A stretch of DNA of 64,000 bases. It comes from Lujinxingia litoralis (GTDB taxonomy: Bacteria > Myxococcota_A > Bradymonadia > Bradymonadales > Bradymonadaceae). The stretch lies in assembly GCF_003260125.1 (NCBI RefSeq), contig NZ_QHKO01000002.1:310001-374000 (forward strand), in the 5' to 3' direction. The translations under genes were made by a program, and so were the position numbers. Of this stretch, positions 30,258 to 38,672 are shown one piece after another; the first letter of the stretch is position 1, and each line of letters starts with the position of its first letter. The notes below the pieces were generated by a model. The model was not told the DNA's origin. It did not search any database and saw nothing but the letters and a program-made list of their open reading frames with translations.

Positions 30258-32234
30258 ATGATGGGAAGGTATTCCAATAAATGGCTCATGTTGCTGGCTG
30301 CCGGCAGCCTCTCACTGACGCTTGGATGCGGCGAGAGCACCGTCAACGTACCCGGCGGAGACGATCCACGTGACCATGAACAACCCGATATTCCGGGAAC
30401 CAGCAGCCTGAAGCACGTCGAGCCCTGCGACCCGCTTCAGCTCTCCTGCGCTCGCTCTCTCCCTGTCGACGGCTCAACGACCCTCTCCGTGCGCCTGGTT
30501 GATGCCGATGGCAACCCTATCCGCAACGCGATGATCGGCTTCCAACTTGAGCGCGAATCCGGTGCCGAGGGCTCTTCCCTCTCCGCCGCCAACGGGATCA
30601 CCAACGCCGACGGGATCGCCTCGACCACCGTGCGCACCGGAAGCGACCCTGCCGTTGCCACCGGCACCCTGCGTGTCCGAGCCTCCGTTGGCCAGGAGGG
30701 CGTCAACACCCTGGATTTCAACCTGGGAATTAACGCCAAAGATACCGCTTCCTACATCGTCAAACACACACACGGCGGCACGGCGATTCTCGACACGGTC
30801 AATACCAGCTTCTTGCCGGCCGACATGACCTGCGCGGAGCTCGAAGACGAATTCGCCGCCCGCGGCTACGTCACCGGCGCCGACTTCGCCCTGAATGCCA
30901 CCGTCAACGCCGACGGCTCAGTCAACAACCTCATCCTGAACTCGGTGCCTAACAACCAGGCCTACACCATCTTCAGCGTTGCCATCCGTAATGTCGGCGC
31001 CCGTCAGGTCATCGCCGCGCTCGGCTGCACGGACAACAACCCGCCAGTTCAAAGTGGGGTCAACTCCGTCGTCGATGTCGACCTCTACGACTACATCCCC
31101 AGCATCGCCGGCATCTACAAGGTTACCCACACCTTCAACATCGTCAGCGGCCTCCCTCCCGCCGTGGCCGACGTGCTCAGCCTGATCGGCACCCTGGCCA
31201 CCAGCCCTGCGCAGTTCATCCTGGGCTGCCCGGCCACCCAAAGCTACTGCCCTCCGGGAGGAACTCGCGGCCTCCTCGACTTCATCCTCGATTATGCCGG
31301 TGACTCCCTGGGAAGCTTCGCCGAGACGCTTCGAGACTTCCAGGATAGTGCGGCCCTCGCTCTCGCTCTTGATTTCCTGGACGACGCCATCGAAGGCTTC
31401 CTGCCTAGCTGGGCTACCGACGCCCAGGTGATCATCGACGACGTCATCTCCATGCTCGAAGAGTTCACCGTCGAAGGTGACATCCAGATCATGGAAGAAC
31501 CGGTCATCGACATCGCCGCCGGCCAGACCCAGGCCGTGCTCCACGCCGAAAACAACGTTCAGCGCTGGAACGACATCGTCCTGCAATGGAGCCGAGGTTG
31601 CGAAGGTCAGGCGGCCTCCTGCTCCGAAGTGCTTATCCGCTCCTTTGAAGTCGGTGAAGGCGGCTCCGCTGTCTATGGCAACTTCGGCGCCACTATGATC
31701 GGCTCCACCGCTCTTAAGATTGAGAAGCACCCGCTGACCCTTCAGTATGGCAGCCTCATCCTGGCCGTGATTGAAAAGGTCCTGCTCCCTCGCCTCTTTA
31801 ATGATGGCGGCCCCGTTGTCGACTCCCTCGACGCAATGCTCGACCGTTTCGTCGACTGCACCGCTCTCGCAACTGAGGTGAACTCCGACGAAACCAGCAC
31901 GTTCCACCGTGCCGTCAAACAAGCCTGCGAAGTCATGAAGACCGAAGCGGCCGGCGCCGTTCGCGACTATGTCAACGACAACCTGGTTGCTGATTCCGAA
32001 GACAACTTCCGCATCGGCACCCCCGCCGGCGAGCCCTGTGAACTTTACCAGCCCGACGTCTACCCGCCGACTCCCGGCTCGACCCAGCCCGCCCTTCCCT
32101 TCATCCAACACCTGGGCAAGGCGGAGCCTGAGCTGCGCTGTAAATGGGAAGCCGAGTTCCGCTTCAGCACCGAATCTTCGGCCACCGTGCTGGACGGCAC
32201 CTTCCACGGAAGCCGCTCCGACAGTGGCAACTAA
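30258..32234 (+). CDS. Lipoprotein with a Big-1-like domain, function unknown
   Basis: 658 aa; lipobox L-T-L-G-C with Cys24. The ATG has GGAGG five bases upstream. Residues about 55-165 look like a bacterial Ig-like (Big-1) domain: TTLSVRLVDADGNPIRNAMIGFQLE, then ITNADGIASTTVRTG and a closing strand in LRVRASV. After that there are two longer regions without a recognisable fold, containing paired cysteines (LGCPATQSYCPPGG; SRGCEGQAASCSE) that suit an exported disulfide-bonded protein. The end is a Ser/Thr-rich strand region. It is a stand-alone gene with its own promoter and a strong terminator. A cell-surface structural or binding role is only a guess. Confidence 0.8.
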   Translation: MMGRYSNKWLMLLAAGSLSLTLGCGESTVNVPGGDDPRDHEQPDIPGTSSLKHVEPCDPLQLSCARSLPVDGSTTLSVRLVDADGNPIRNAMIGFQLERESGAEGSSLSAANGITNADGIASTTVRTGSDPAVATGTLRVRASVGQEGVNTLDFNLGINAKDTASYIVKHTHGGTAILDTVNTSFLPADMTCAELEDEFAARGYVTGADFALNATVNADGSVNNLILNSVPNNQAYTIFSVAIRNVGARQVIAALGCTDNNPPVQSGVNSVVDVDLYDYIPSIAGIYKVTHTFNIVSGLPPAVADVLSLIGTLATSPAQFILGCPATQSYCPPGGTRGLLDFILDYAGDSLGSFAETLRDFQDSAALALALDFLDDAIEGFLPSWATDAQVIIDDVISMLEEFTVEGDIQIMEEPVIDIAAGQTQAVLHAENNVQRWNDIVLQWSRGCEGQAASCSEVLIRSFEVGEGGSAVYGNFGATMIGSTALKIEKHPLTLQYGSLILAVIEKVLLPRLFNDGGPVVDSLDAMLDRFVDCTALATEVNSDETSTFHRAVKQACEVMKTEAAGAVRDYVNDNLVADSEDNFRIGTPAGEPCELYQPDVYPPTPGSTQPALPFIQHLGKAEPELRCKWEAEFRFSTESSATVLDGTFHGSRSDSGN

Positions 32235-32276
32235 ATAGAAACGCTCAGCCCGCAACCTCTGCCGGGCTGAGCGCAG

Positions 32277-32326
32277 CTGAATCAAAAAACGCCGCCTCCT
32301 TTCGGAGGCGGCGTTTTTTGATTCAG
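32277..32326. terminator. Bidirectional terminator, 23-bp stem
   Basis: CTGAATCAAAAAACGCCGCCTCC pairs perfectly with its complement across the loop TTTC, with A-run and T-run on both sides. It separates the Big-1 lipoprotein from the convergent sigma 1.1 gene and can end both transcripts. Confidence 0.93.
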
Positions 32327-32394
32327 ACAGACAGGAATGAGCCCGGGGCTCCAACGCAAAACACTCGCCCTACATAACGCGTCATTGCCTGCTC

Positions 32395-32619
32395 TTAAGC
32401 CAACGAGCTGGGAGCCCCCTTCACCTCGATCCCCATCTGCCGGCAGGTGAACAAAAAGACCTCCATCTCCACCTCTCCAAGATGCTCCCGGGGCAAGGCC
32501 TCCAGAATCTCGCTCCAGGTCAGCTCCCCGCGTTCGCGACCTCGGCGCAGGAGCTCTCGCTTATTGTCGTGGTATGCGGATTTGTCGGGATGCGATTCAA
32601 ACTCGGACTTCTCAGTCAT
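32395..32619 (-). CDS. Free-standing sigma-70 region 1.1-like protein
   Basis: 74 aa, with AGGAG seven bases before the ATG at 32619, so it is a genuine gene. Residues 20-66 (ELLRRGRERGELTWSEILEAL ... RQMGIEV) align with region 1.1 of RpoD, with the same pattern L-L-x-R-G-x-E-x-G-x-L-T-x-x-E...L-P...M-G-I-x-V. No sigma core domain follows. In RpoD this domain sits in the DNA channel of the holoenzyme and blocks free sigma from binding DNA. A separate copy could modulate RNA polymerase or a sigma factor; that is inference. It follows folC on the same strand with a gap of about 100 bases. Confidence 0.82.
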   Translation of the reverse strand: MTEKSEFESHPDKSAYHDNKRELLRRGRERGELTWSEILEALPREHLGEVEMEVFLFTCRQMGIEVKGAPSSLA

Positions 32620-32719
32620 GAGCCACTCCTAATAGGTTGAGCGCCCCGCGGCAGTCCTTCTGCCGCGCTCCGCGCTCCATCTCGGGACAGGTCGAAATCT
32701 AGGCACCGACAAGCCCCTT

Positions 32720-34018
32720 TCAATCGGCCGACTCCTGGGCCTCTGTCACCAGCGCTTCGACGTCCAGCCCCAACGCCCCGTAAATCTCTCCAAGCAAATA
32801 GATAGACCCAAAGCACAATACGCTTTGATCTGGTTCGCAGCTCAAGAGGGCTTCTCGAAGGCTCTCACCAGCACGGCCGCTTCCACGCCACAACCTGGCA
32901 GGCACCAGTGCTTGCATCCCCTCCGCAGTCAAAGCGCGTGGCGAGGCAATCTCCACCGCCCAGACCCCCACTCCAAGTTCCGAGAGAAGCTCTCCCAGTC
33001 CCTCCTGCGCCTTATCCCCGAGCGCGCCCCAGACCACCGCACCAATATCCCCACAGACCCCGCGACGCACTTCACGGGCCAACGCGGCAATCCCGGCCGG
33101 ATTGTGCGCCGCGTCCAGCCACACTCGGCCCTCTACCCCCTCAGGCACGCGCACCTGACGAGGCTCCATTCGCCCGGGCCAACGCCAGCGCTCAAGCCCC
33201 TGGCGCGCTAACCCGGCATCGAAACGCTCCCCCAGAAAGATCTGGGCTGCCTTCCAGGCACTCCGATGATGCCGGCGAGCCAACGCTGACCAGTGCTCAC
33301 CAGGCCCCACATCCCCGACACCCTCGGCCTCATCGATACGGTAGCGTGGGCTCCTGCCTGCGCGCTCCCACAGCACGTCCATCGCCTCCGCGTGCTCCTG
33401 GGGCCCTATCACCACAGGTACTCCCTCACGCATCACCCCGGCCTTCTCCCCGGCGATCGCGGCAATGGCATGTCCCAGATAGGCCTCATGGTCACGACCA
33501 ATCGTCGTAATCACGCTCAGCGCGGGCTCAATGGCGTTGACCGCATCCAGCCGCCCTCCCAGCCCAACCTCATAGATTCCGACATCGACCTCTTCAGTGG
33601 CGAACACCAATGCTGCCATCAGCGTGGTCAGCTCAAAGAAGGTCAACGCATCCTCCCCCACACGGTTCACATCCCCGTAGGCTTGAAATACGTACTCCAT
33701 CACAGGCAGCAGCACCTCTCGACTCAGCGGCCTGCCCCCCACGCGAAAACGCTCCTCAAACCCGACAAGATGAGGGCTGGTATACAGCCCCACACGAAGC
33801 CCGTGTGCTCCCAGAATCGCACTCAGCGACGAAGCGACCGTCCCTTTACCATTGGTCCCGGCCACCACTACCGCCGGCGCCCTACGCTCCGGATGCCCCT
33901 CCGCCCCCAGTGCGGCGCGCATGCGCTCCAACCCCAGCTTGATCGTAAAGCGATTCTGCTCAAAGAGGCGCGTTTGAAGCGCCTCCCAGCGAGTCACCCC
34001 TTCTTCGCGAGCACTCAA
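32720..34018 (-). CDS. folC: Folylpolyglutamate/dihydrofolate synthase
   Basis: Adds L-glutamate to dihydropteroate and/or folates with ATP, 432 aa, cytoplasmic, Mur-ligase superfamily. The P-loop AGTNGKGTVASSL and the FolC signature YTSPHLVGFEERFRV are at the N-terminus. EVGLGGRLDAVNAI, DHEAYLGHAIAAIAGEKAGVMR and LDAAHNPAGI follow in order. The frame begins with TTG at 34018, whose TTGA overlaps the regulator stop; a GTG at 33997 preceded by AAGAAGG is an alternative start that loses only seven residues. It is coupled to the Crp-like regulator upstream. Confidence 0.92.
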   Translation of the reverse strand: MSAREEGVTRWEALQTRLFEQNRFTIKLGLERMRAALGAEGHPERRAPAVVVAGTNGKGTVASSLSAILGAHGLRVGLYTSPHLVGFEERFRVGGRPLSREVLLPVMEYVFQAYGDVNRVGEDALTFFELTTLMAALVFATEEVDVGIYEVGLGGRLDAVNAIEPALSVITTIGRDHEAYLGHAIAAIAGEKAGVMREGVPVVIGPQEHAEAMDVLWERAGRSPRYRIDEAEGVGDVGPGEHWSALARRHHRSAWKAAQIFLGERFDAGLARQGLERWRWPGRMEPRQVRVPEGVEGRVWLDAAHNPAGIAALAREVRRGVCGDIGAVVWGALGDKAQEGLGELLSELGVGVWAVEIASPRALTAEGMQALVPARLWRGSGRAGESLREALLSCEPDQSVLCFGSIYLLGEIYGALGLDVEALVTEAQESAD

Positions 34019-34647
34019 TGGAACGCAAAGCGGTCTTGCAGTTCAAGATAGCGCAGATAACGATCGTAGGCCTCGCTATCCAGAATCTCAAAGTAGCCTC
34101 GCCGATCGATCATAATGAGTTCGTCGCGAACCAGTTCATTGAGAACCTGCTTCACCTCGCCAATCTCCAGCGCCAAAACGTCTGCCAGATTCGCCGGGAT
34201 CGGGGCAGACTCCGCAGCTCCCTCCACGCGACGCACCCTTTGACACTCTGCCCGAAGCTGATGCAGCACCCTCGCCTTATTGGTGCGCAACACCAGGTTT
34301 GAAACCCGGTACTGAGCCTGAGTTAAGCGCTGCGTGAGCTTTTTGAGCATCCTCAACGCGATATCGGTATTGCCCTTGATCATCCCCTCAAACTGCTCGG
34401 TATCGACCTGAATCACTGCGGCGTCTTCGGTCACCACCGCCGAAACCGGCCGACGCGGCTCTCCCAGCATCGCAAGCTCACCACAGAACTCACCAGCTCC
34501 CAGATCCTCAACGACCACTTCGGTGTCGTGAATCCGCTTGGTCAGCCGTACGCTCCCGGATTTAATCACGTACATCCGGTTGCCCTCTTCGCCTTCTCGA
34601 AACAAGACCGTCCCTGCGGCGCACTGACGAACACCTTTTTCACTCAC
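34015..34647 (-). CDS. Crp/Fnr-family cyclic-nucleotide-binding regulator
   Basis: 210 aa. Residues 1-120 form a cNMP-binding beta barrel with the phosphate-binding cassette GEFCGELAMLGEPRRPVSA, which keeps the G-E-L and R residues. The long helix and a winged-helix region (LADVLALEIGEVKQVLNELVRDELIMIDRRGYFEIL) follow, as in Crp family members. The recognition helix differs from classical Crp (VKQVLNELVRDEL), so the target site cannot be predicted. The start is GTG at 34647, with AGGG upstream. It precedes folC with a short overlap. The effector (cAMP or other) is not known. Confidence 0.88.
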   Translation of the reverse strand: MSEKGVRQCAAGTVLFREGEEGNRMYVIKSGSVRLTKRIHDTEVVVEDLGAGEFCGELAMLGEPRRPVSAVVTEDAAVIQVDTEQFEGMIKGNTDIALRMLKKLTQRLTQAQYRVSNLVLRTNKARVLHQLRAECQRVRRVEGAAESAPIPANLADVLALEIGEVKQVLNELVRDELIMIDRRGYFEILDSEAYDRYLRYLELQDRFAFH

Positions 34648-34714
34648 GAGCTACCCTGATCGATGATGGAGTTGGAAACCTGCTGGCTGACCGCAACATC
34701 CGGCGCATACTGGA

Positions 34715-35455
34715 CTAGGACCTTAAATAGCCGCAATGGCGCCACTTTAAGAGCACTTCCCGAGTATGTCGGGCGCCCTCAAACCCCTGGCTTTCAAGAA
34801 ACTCCAGGAGATGAAATTCGAGCACTTTTACATCCTCGAAAGTGTCGACATCGTACCAGAAGCCCAGCAAATCCGGCAAGAGACCTGCCCGTCTGGCACA
34901 CTGCCAACTCTGCGCCAGAACATCCGCCGTACTCCAGGCCACCCCCTCAAAGATCACATCTTCTACGAGCACATTCCGGCTCTTTTCCTGCGCGCCCACC
35001 GCGACCAGATAGTACCCCCCGTCAAAACTCGGCCCCCAGACCACGTCACATCGCTTAACCGTAGCCGACGCCAGACTCAGGTGCTCCCCGGAGAGCGTTG
35101 GCGAATCTGCGCCCACAATGATGATCGTCTCCGCCCCCCGCGTACGGGCCGCTCCGATGGCCCGACGCATGCGCGCTCCAAGGTCTCCCTCCCCTTGCTC
35201 GACCACAGACACGCCCTGTTCCCGGATCCAGCCTTGCGTCGCGTCGTCATCTTCTCCTGCCCAGGACACCGTCGCTCGCGCACCATCCTGAGTCCCAACC
35301 CATCCGGCCACCATCTCAACCACGTCTTTCAAAAACGCGCGGTAAAGCGTCACACTCTGCGAGGGAGTACATTGCGGCTGAAGCCGAGTTTTGACGCGCC
35401 CCTCCACCGGCGCCTTGGCGAAAATAATGACCTCCGTATTGCCACTCTCTCGCAT
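34715..35455 (-). CDS. TIGR04282/DUF2064-type glycosyltransferase
   Basis: 246 aa GT-A-like nucleotidyl/glycosyltransferase-fold protein. Diagnostic motifs are IIFAKAPVEGRVKTRL near the N-terminus, IIVGADSPTLSGEHL in the middle and GPSFDGGYYLVAVG after it. The biochemical reaction of the family is not settled. The ATG at 35455 overlaps the stop of the GT2 gene upstream (ATGA). The two-gene arrangement of a DUF2064 protein with a family 2 glycosyltransferase is common and suggests a shared pathway, possibly lipid-linked glycans. Confidence 0.88.
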   Translation of the reverse strand: MRESGNTEVIIFAKAPVEGRVKTRLQPQCTPSQSVTLYRAFLKDVVEMVAGWVGTQDGARATVSWAGEDDDATQGWIREQGVSVVEQGEGDLGARMRRAIGAARTRGAETIIIVGADSPTLSGEHLSLASATVKRCDVVWGPSFDGGYYLVAVGAQEKSRNVLVEDVIFEGVAWSTADVLAQSWQCARRAGLLPDLLGFWYDVDTFEDVKVLEFHLLEFLESQGFEGARHTREVLLKWRHCGYLRS

Positions 35456-36261
35456 CAGCGCCCTCCTTCGCGGAGTTCTTGCGCGTACTGCGCAAAGAGC
35501 GTGTAGAGAATCTTATAACTTGCCATCACCGTCCCCTTGACCGTCCCGGTGACCTTAGAGACCCCCACTCGCTTACGATAACTTACCGGTACTTCCACCG
35601 CTCCCAGCCCCAGGCGCGCAGCCTTGATCTGCATTTCAACCGTCCAACCGAAATCTTCATCGCGCATCCGAAGCGCCTCTAACGCCTCCCAGCGTATCGC
35701 CCGAAAAGGCCCCAGATCGGTAAATCGGTAACCGTACATCAGTTCCATCAGCGCACAGGCCAGCTTGTTCCCCCAGACCGCCTGCAACAGTAACGCGCCC
35801 CGTTGCTGAGCCCCCAGGGTACGACTGCCAATCACCATCTCCGCATCGCCCCGAATAACCGGCTCCACCACCCGCGGAAGCTCCTCGGGATAGTCGCTAA
35901 AATCGCCGTCGAGAAACACCACCACATCCGGCGGGTCCTCGGCCATCATGCGCAGCCCTCGCAGGCACGCCGCCCCATAACCCCGCTGAGGTTCTTCAAC
36001 CACACAGGCGCCATGCTCTCGGGCGCGTTGCGCACTGGCATCCGTGCTGCCGTTATCGACCACCACCACCCGACGCACCCACTCTTTCGGGATGGCATCA
36101 AGCACAAGCGGAAGGCTCTCCTCCTCATTGAGCACGGGGATCAACACATCGATGACCAACGGAGTCTCTGGCTGTTCAGGTGCATACCGAGGCCACCAGA
36201 CCCCGCCACGCCTCACATCTTCGCCAGCGGACCTAGAATTCTGCTGCTCTGATTCGACCAC
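35455..36261 (-). CDS. Glycosyltransferase family 2
   Basis: 268 aa from a GTG at 36261. After a polar N-terminus of about 35 residues, the GT2 domain starts (VIDVLIPVLNEEESLPLVL). It contains VVVVDNGSTDAS, the metal-binding FLDGDFSDYPEEL (D-x-D equivalent) and the FTDLGPFRAIRWEAL acceptor-side motif found in dolichyl-phosphate-mannose-synthase-like enzymes. It lacks C-terminal membrane helices, apart from a hydrophobic ending around MASYKILYTLFAQY. It probably makes a polyprenyl-phosphate sugar; the ArnT-like enzyme elsewhere in the window could use such a donor, but this is conjecture. Confidence 0.88.
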   Translation of the reverse strand: MVESEQQNSRSAGEDVRRGGVWWPRYAPEQPETPLVIDVLIPVLNEEESLPLVLDAIPKEWVRRVVVVDNGSTDASAQRAREHGACVVEEPQRGYGAACLRGLRMMAEDPPDVVVFLDGDFSDYPEELPRVVEPVIRGDAEMVIGSRTLGAQQRGALLLQAVWGNKLACALMELMYGYRFTDLGPFRAIRWEALEALRMRDEDFGWTVEMQIKAARLGLGAVEVPVSYRKRVGVSKVTGTVKGTVMASYKILYTLFAQYAQELREGGR

Positions 36262-36371
36262 CCTCGCTCCTTCGCGACCTGCTCAAAGGTATTCGCAGCT
36301 CCGGGCTGCGCGGGGCGCATCCTAGCCCCACGAGTCGTCCCCCTCAAGGTCATCCAGGCTGTCAGCGGTGG

Positions 36372-36941
36372 TTACGCTGCGGCTGCTCGATCACTCAAAC
36401 GAGTGGTAAGCGCGATCAGGCTCAAGAGATCGATATGTGCACGCCTCCGACGTGAGAAGCGCGACTCATCTGCGGATGCCCCCTCACGGGTCACCCCCAA
36501 CACCCCCTGTTCAAGTTCACGAAGACGCGCCGGATGTACCTCGATCACGAGCTCCGCCAGGGGTTCCCCCTCTCCCCCTGTGCTGAGCCCCACGCTTCGC
36601 GAACGTCCCCGGGCCCGCGACGTCCACCAGGACTCCAGTGGCTCCTCATCCCCCTCGACCCACTGCTCTACGGTGAGAAAGTAGTCGTCAAAACGCCCCG
36701 CCGTGACAATTTCTCCCAACAACTCGTCTTGGAACCGACTCACGAAAATGGCCTGCTCCAGCCAGCGCGCTCCGAGAACATCATATGCCTCCCCGAGCAT
36801 CACTTCGCCATGTGCGAAGTCGGGCGGAAACTCCCAACGTCGACGCTCTTCGCGCTTCATCTGACGCTCCAGGATTGCCCCCAACGAACGTTTTGTTCGA
36901 ACCACTTCAACCGCACTGCTTTGCTGCTCTTCTGCTCGCAT
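36372..36941 (-). CDS. Hypothetical protein, possibly damage-inducible
   Basis: 189 aa; I do not recognise a family. The ATG at 36941 has GGAGG seven bases upstream; an earlier in-frame start at 36986 lacks one. The protein is soluble and charged, with no signal peptide. A basic helix (AILERQMKREERRRWEF) is followed by a mixed region with many aromatics (GRFDDYFLTVEQWVEG, SWWTSRARGR) and a C-terminal part rich in Arg. The promoter region upstream has two CTGAAC elements similar to the SOS-like box before imuA, so damage control is plausible. Nothing in the sequence fixes a function. Confidence 0.7.
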   Translation of the reverse strand: MRAEEQQSSAVEVVRTKRSLGAILERQMKREERRRWEFPPDFAHGEVMLGEAYDVLGARWLEQAIFVSRFQDELLGEIVTAGRFDDYFLTVEQWVEGDEEPLESWWTSRARGRSRSVGLSTGGEGEPLAELVIEVHPARLRELEQGVLGVTREGASADESRFSRRRRAHIDLLSLIALTTRLSDRAAAA

Positions 36942-36992
36942 CTTGACGCCTCCATCCGTGGATTCACGCAGACACCGATCACTCAATCAGTA

Positions 36993-37053
36993 CTGAACAA
37001 AGAATTACTGCACATTTCCATAGAGTCAATAAAAAATGGAAAATTTGTTCAGG
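36993..37053 (-). promoter_or_regulatory. Putative SOS-like promoter of the 189-aa gene
   Basis: Reading leftwards, TTGACT (37029-37024), a 16-17-base gap and TAATTC or AATTCT (about 37007-37001) form a weak promoter. CTGAACAAA (36993-37001) and TTTGTTCAG (37044-37052) lie on the two sides of it as an inverted pair, and TTTCCAT (37015-37021) pairs with ATGGAAA (37036-37042). The 17-mer at 37037-37053 matches 15 of 17 positions of the myxobacterial LexA consensus as I recall it. Confidence 0.4.
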
Positions 37054-37276
37054 TGCACGGGCGTACAGCGTTACATCACGCCGGCAGCATCCCCTTGGGC
37101 ACACTCCATCCCGCCCTCGGAAGACCTCAACGCATACGACGCAAGCCAGCTCTTCGTGAGACATAGCTGACGAGCACAACCCCTTAAACTTCTTGAAGAA
37201 CGCGCAGGGTAGCACTGTGCGTCGTGCAGATCAAAACGCACGCCCCACAAGCCCCCCCGCGGTTTTATTAGGATGT
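37054..37276. other. Non-coding gap downstream of tonB
   Basis: No gene, RNA or terminator hairpin with a T-run is visible between the tonB stop and the SOS-like promoter. Confidence 0.4.
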
Positions 37277-38239
37277 TCAGTATTCGCTGATCACAAACTC
37301 GTAGGCCACCCGTCGACGACTCGTCACCGCTTCGCAATTGCGCGTCGCGGGCTCAAAACGCCAGGCCCGAATCGCCTCTTCAGCCGCCTCATCCAACCCG
37401 TACCCGAGCCCGTCAACCAGCTCCACCTGGCTCGCACGCCCATCGGTACCAATCGTCACCAGAAAGACAACCTGCCCCTCTACCCCTCGCCGACGCGCAA
37501 GCACCGTGTACTCAGCCTGGACCTCCCGGACCACTCGCGCTTCAGTATCCTCACAACCGGGCGACGATGCCGTGCCATCGCCCATCCCGGTACCTCGCCC
37601 GTCACCACGCGCACCCGGGCGAGTCTTAATGTCGCCAAAACGATTCGGATCCACGTACCGATTGGTGATGCGCCCGGATTCGATCCCCTGCCCGATCTTC
37701 ATCGCGGGCCCCTCTCCTCCCTCCACCGTGGACTCCAGGGTCAACCCCTCCAGATGCACAGGGTCCATGGCTCCAGCGGCCTCATCTTCGTTCTCCTCCG
37801 CTTCTGCAGCAGGCTCCACTTCATGCTCGGGTTCCGGCTCAGGCTCAGGCTCAGGCTCGGGTTCGGGTTCGGGTTCGGGTTCGGGTTCGGGTTCCGGCTC
37901 GGGTTCGGGTTCCGGCTCGGGTTCCGGCTCGGGCTCGGGTTCCGGCTCAGGCTCGGGTTCCGGTTCGGGTTCGGGTTCGGGTTCGGATTCGGGTTCCGGC
38001 TCGACATAGTTGAAGTCAACCTCAACCAACTCGTCTTCCGGCTCACGCTCATGAGATGCGGTGCTCAGCAAAGGGGCTACTGTAATGAGGCCCAGCCCGA
38101 AGGCCACATGAGCCAGGACGGCCAGAAACGCACCGATCAACAGGCGTTTGCCTCGCTGCCCGACACTTGCCGAACGTTCCTGGAGAGGGTCAGGAATATC
38201 GCGCAACGTCCTGCGCTGTGTTGACGTCTCAGCGCTCAC
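37277..38239 (-). CDS. tonB: TonB-family energy transducer with a long Pro-Glu repeat
   Basis: 320 aa. One inner-membrane helix near residues 33-57 ([20 protein letters not shown]) contains the His typical of TonB. A long Glu-Pro repeat of about 59 residues (roughly 79-138) would span the periplasm. The C-terminal domain ([24 protein letters not shown] ... RAWRFEPA) matches the TonB C-terminus that contacts outer-membrane receptors. The GTG start at 38239 overlaps the exbD stop by 11 bases. It forms an exbB-exbD-tonB operon. Whether it serves receptors or a different envelope function is open. Confidence 0.9.
   Translation of the reverse strand: MSAETSTQRRTLRDIPDPLQERSASVGQRGKRLLIGAFLAVLAHVAFGLGLITVAPLLSTASHEREPEDELVEVDFNYVEPEPESEPEPEPEPEPEPEPEPEPEPEPEPEPEPEPEPEPEPEPEPEPEPEPEPEPEPEHEVEPAAEAEENEDEAAGAMDPVHLEGLTLESTVEGGEGPAMKIGQGIESGRITNRYVDPNRFGDIKTRPGARGDGRGTGMGDGTASSPGCEDTEARVVREVQAEYTVLARRRGVEGQVVFLVTIGTDGRASQVELVDGLGYGLDEAAEEAIRAWRFEPATRNCEAVTSRRRVAYEFVISEY
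37825..38003 (-). repeat. tonB: Hexanucleotide repeat encoding (Glu-Pro)n in TonB
   Basis: GGNTCN units with period six run for about 178 bases on the + strand and read as alternating Glu-Pro codons on the minus strand. Third-position variation shows it is old, but near-identical stretches (37861-37896) remain and could vary in length by slippage. Confidence 0.9.
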
Positions 38240-38657
38240 CGTCCGCCTGCTCCTTGCGATCGATATTCAATGCGAATTTGGCGATGCCATTGAGTTTGAT
38301 CGTATCCACGAGATCGATAACCTGGCCATACTCAACCCGCTTATCCGCGGCGATGACGGCTCGCACGTCTGCGTCTTCTACGGCTTGAGCGCGTACGGCC
38401 TCGGCAATGGCCTCCAGGCTCAAAAACTCCCCGTCCATGGCGTATTGCCCCTCCGAGGTCACCTGAAATGCCAGCGTCGTGGTCACCTCAGCCTGCCCCG
38501 AGGCTGCCTTGGGAAGGTCAATCGGGATCTGCGACTGCACGATGTAAGTCGCTGTCACCATGAAGATGATCAAAACGACCAGGATGATGTCGACAAAGGG
38601 CGTGATATTGATCGCCGAGATGACGTCGTCTTCATCCCCTCCGGCCAAACCTGCCAT
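38229..38657 (-). CDS. exbD: ExbD/TolR biopolymer transport protein
   Basis: 142 aa. The single membrane helix with the functional Asp ([19 protein letters not shown]) follows the usual short N-terminus, and the periplasmic ExbD domain fills the rest, ending in [13 protein letters not shown]. It works with ExbB to convert the proton gradient into work on TonB. The gene sits 15 bases after exbB and overlaps tonB. The sequence does not separate an ExbD from a TolR role by itself; the adjoining tonB favours ExbD. Confidence 0.93.
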   Translation of the reverse strand: MAGLAGGDEDDVISAINITPFVDIILVVLIIFMVTATYIVQSQIPIDLPKAASGQAEVTTTLAFQVTSEGQYAMDGEFLSLEAIAEAVRAQAVEDADVRAVIAADKRVEYGQVIDLVDTIKLNGIAKFALNIDRKEQADGER

Positions 38658-38672
38658 GACTCCTCCTTAACT

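Noticed and set aside
32277-32326. Possible mobile-element inverted repeat
   Set aside because: The 23-bp palindrome has the A-run, short TTTC loop and T-run of a bidirectional terminator and sits between convergent genes.
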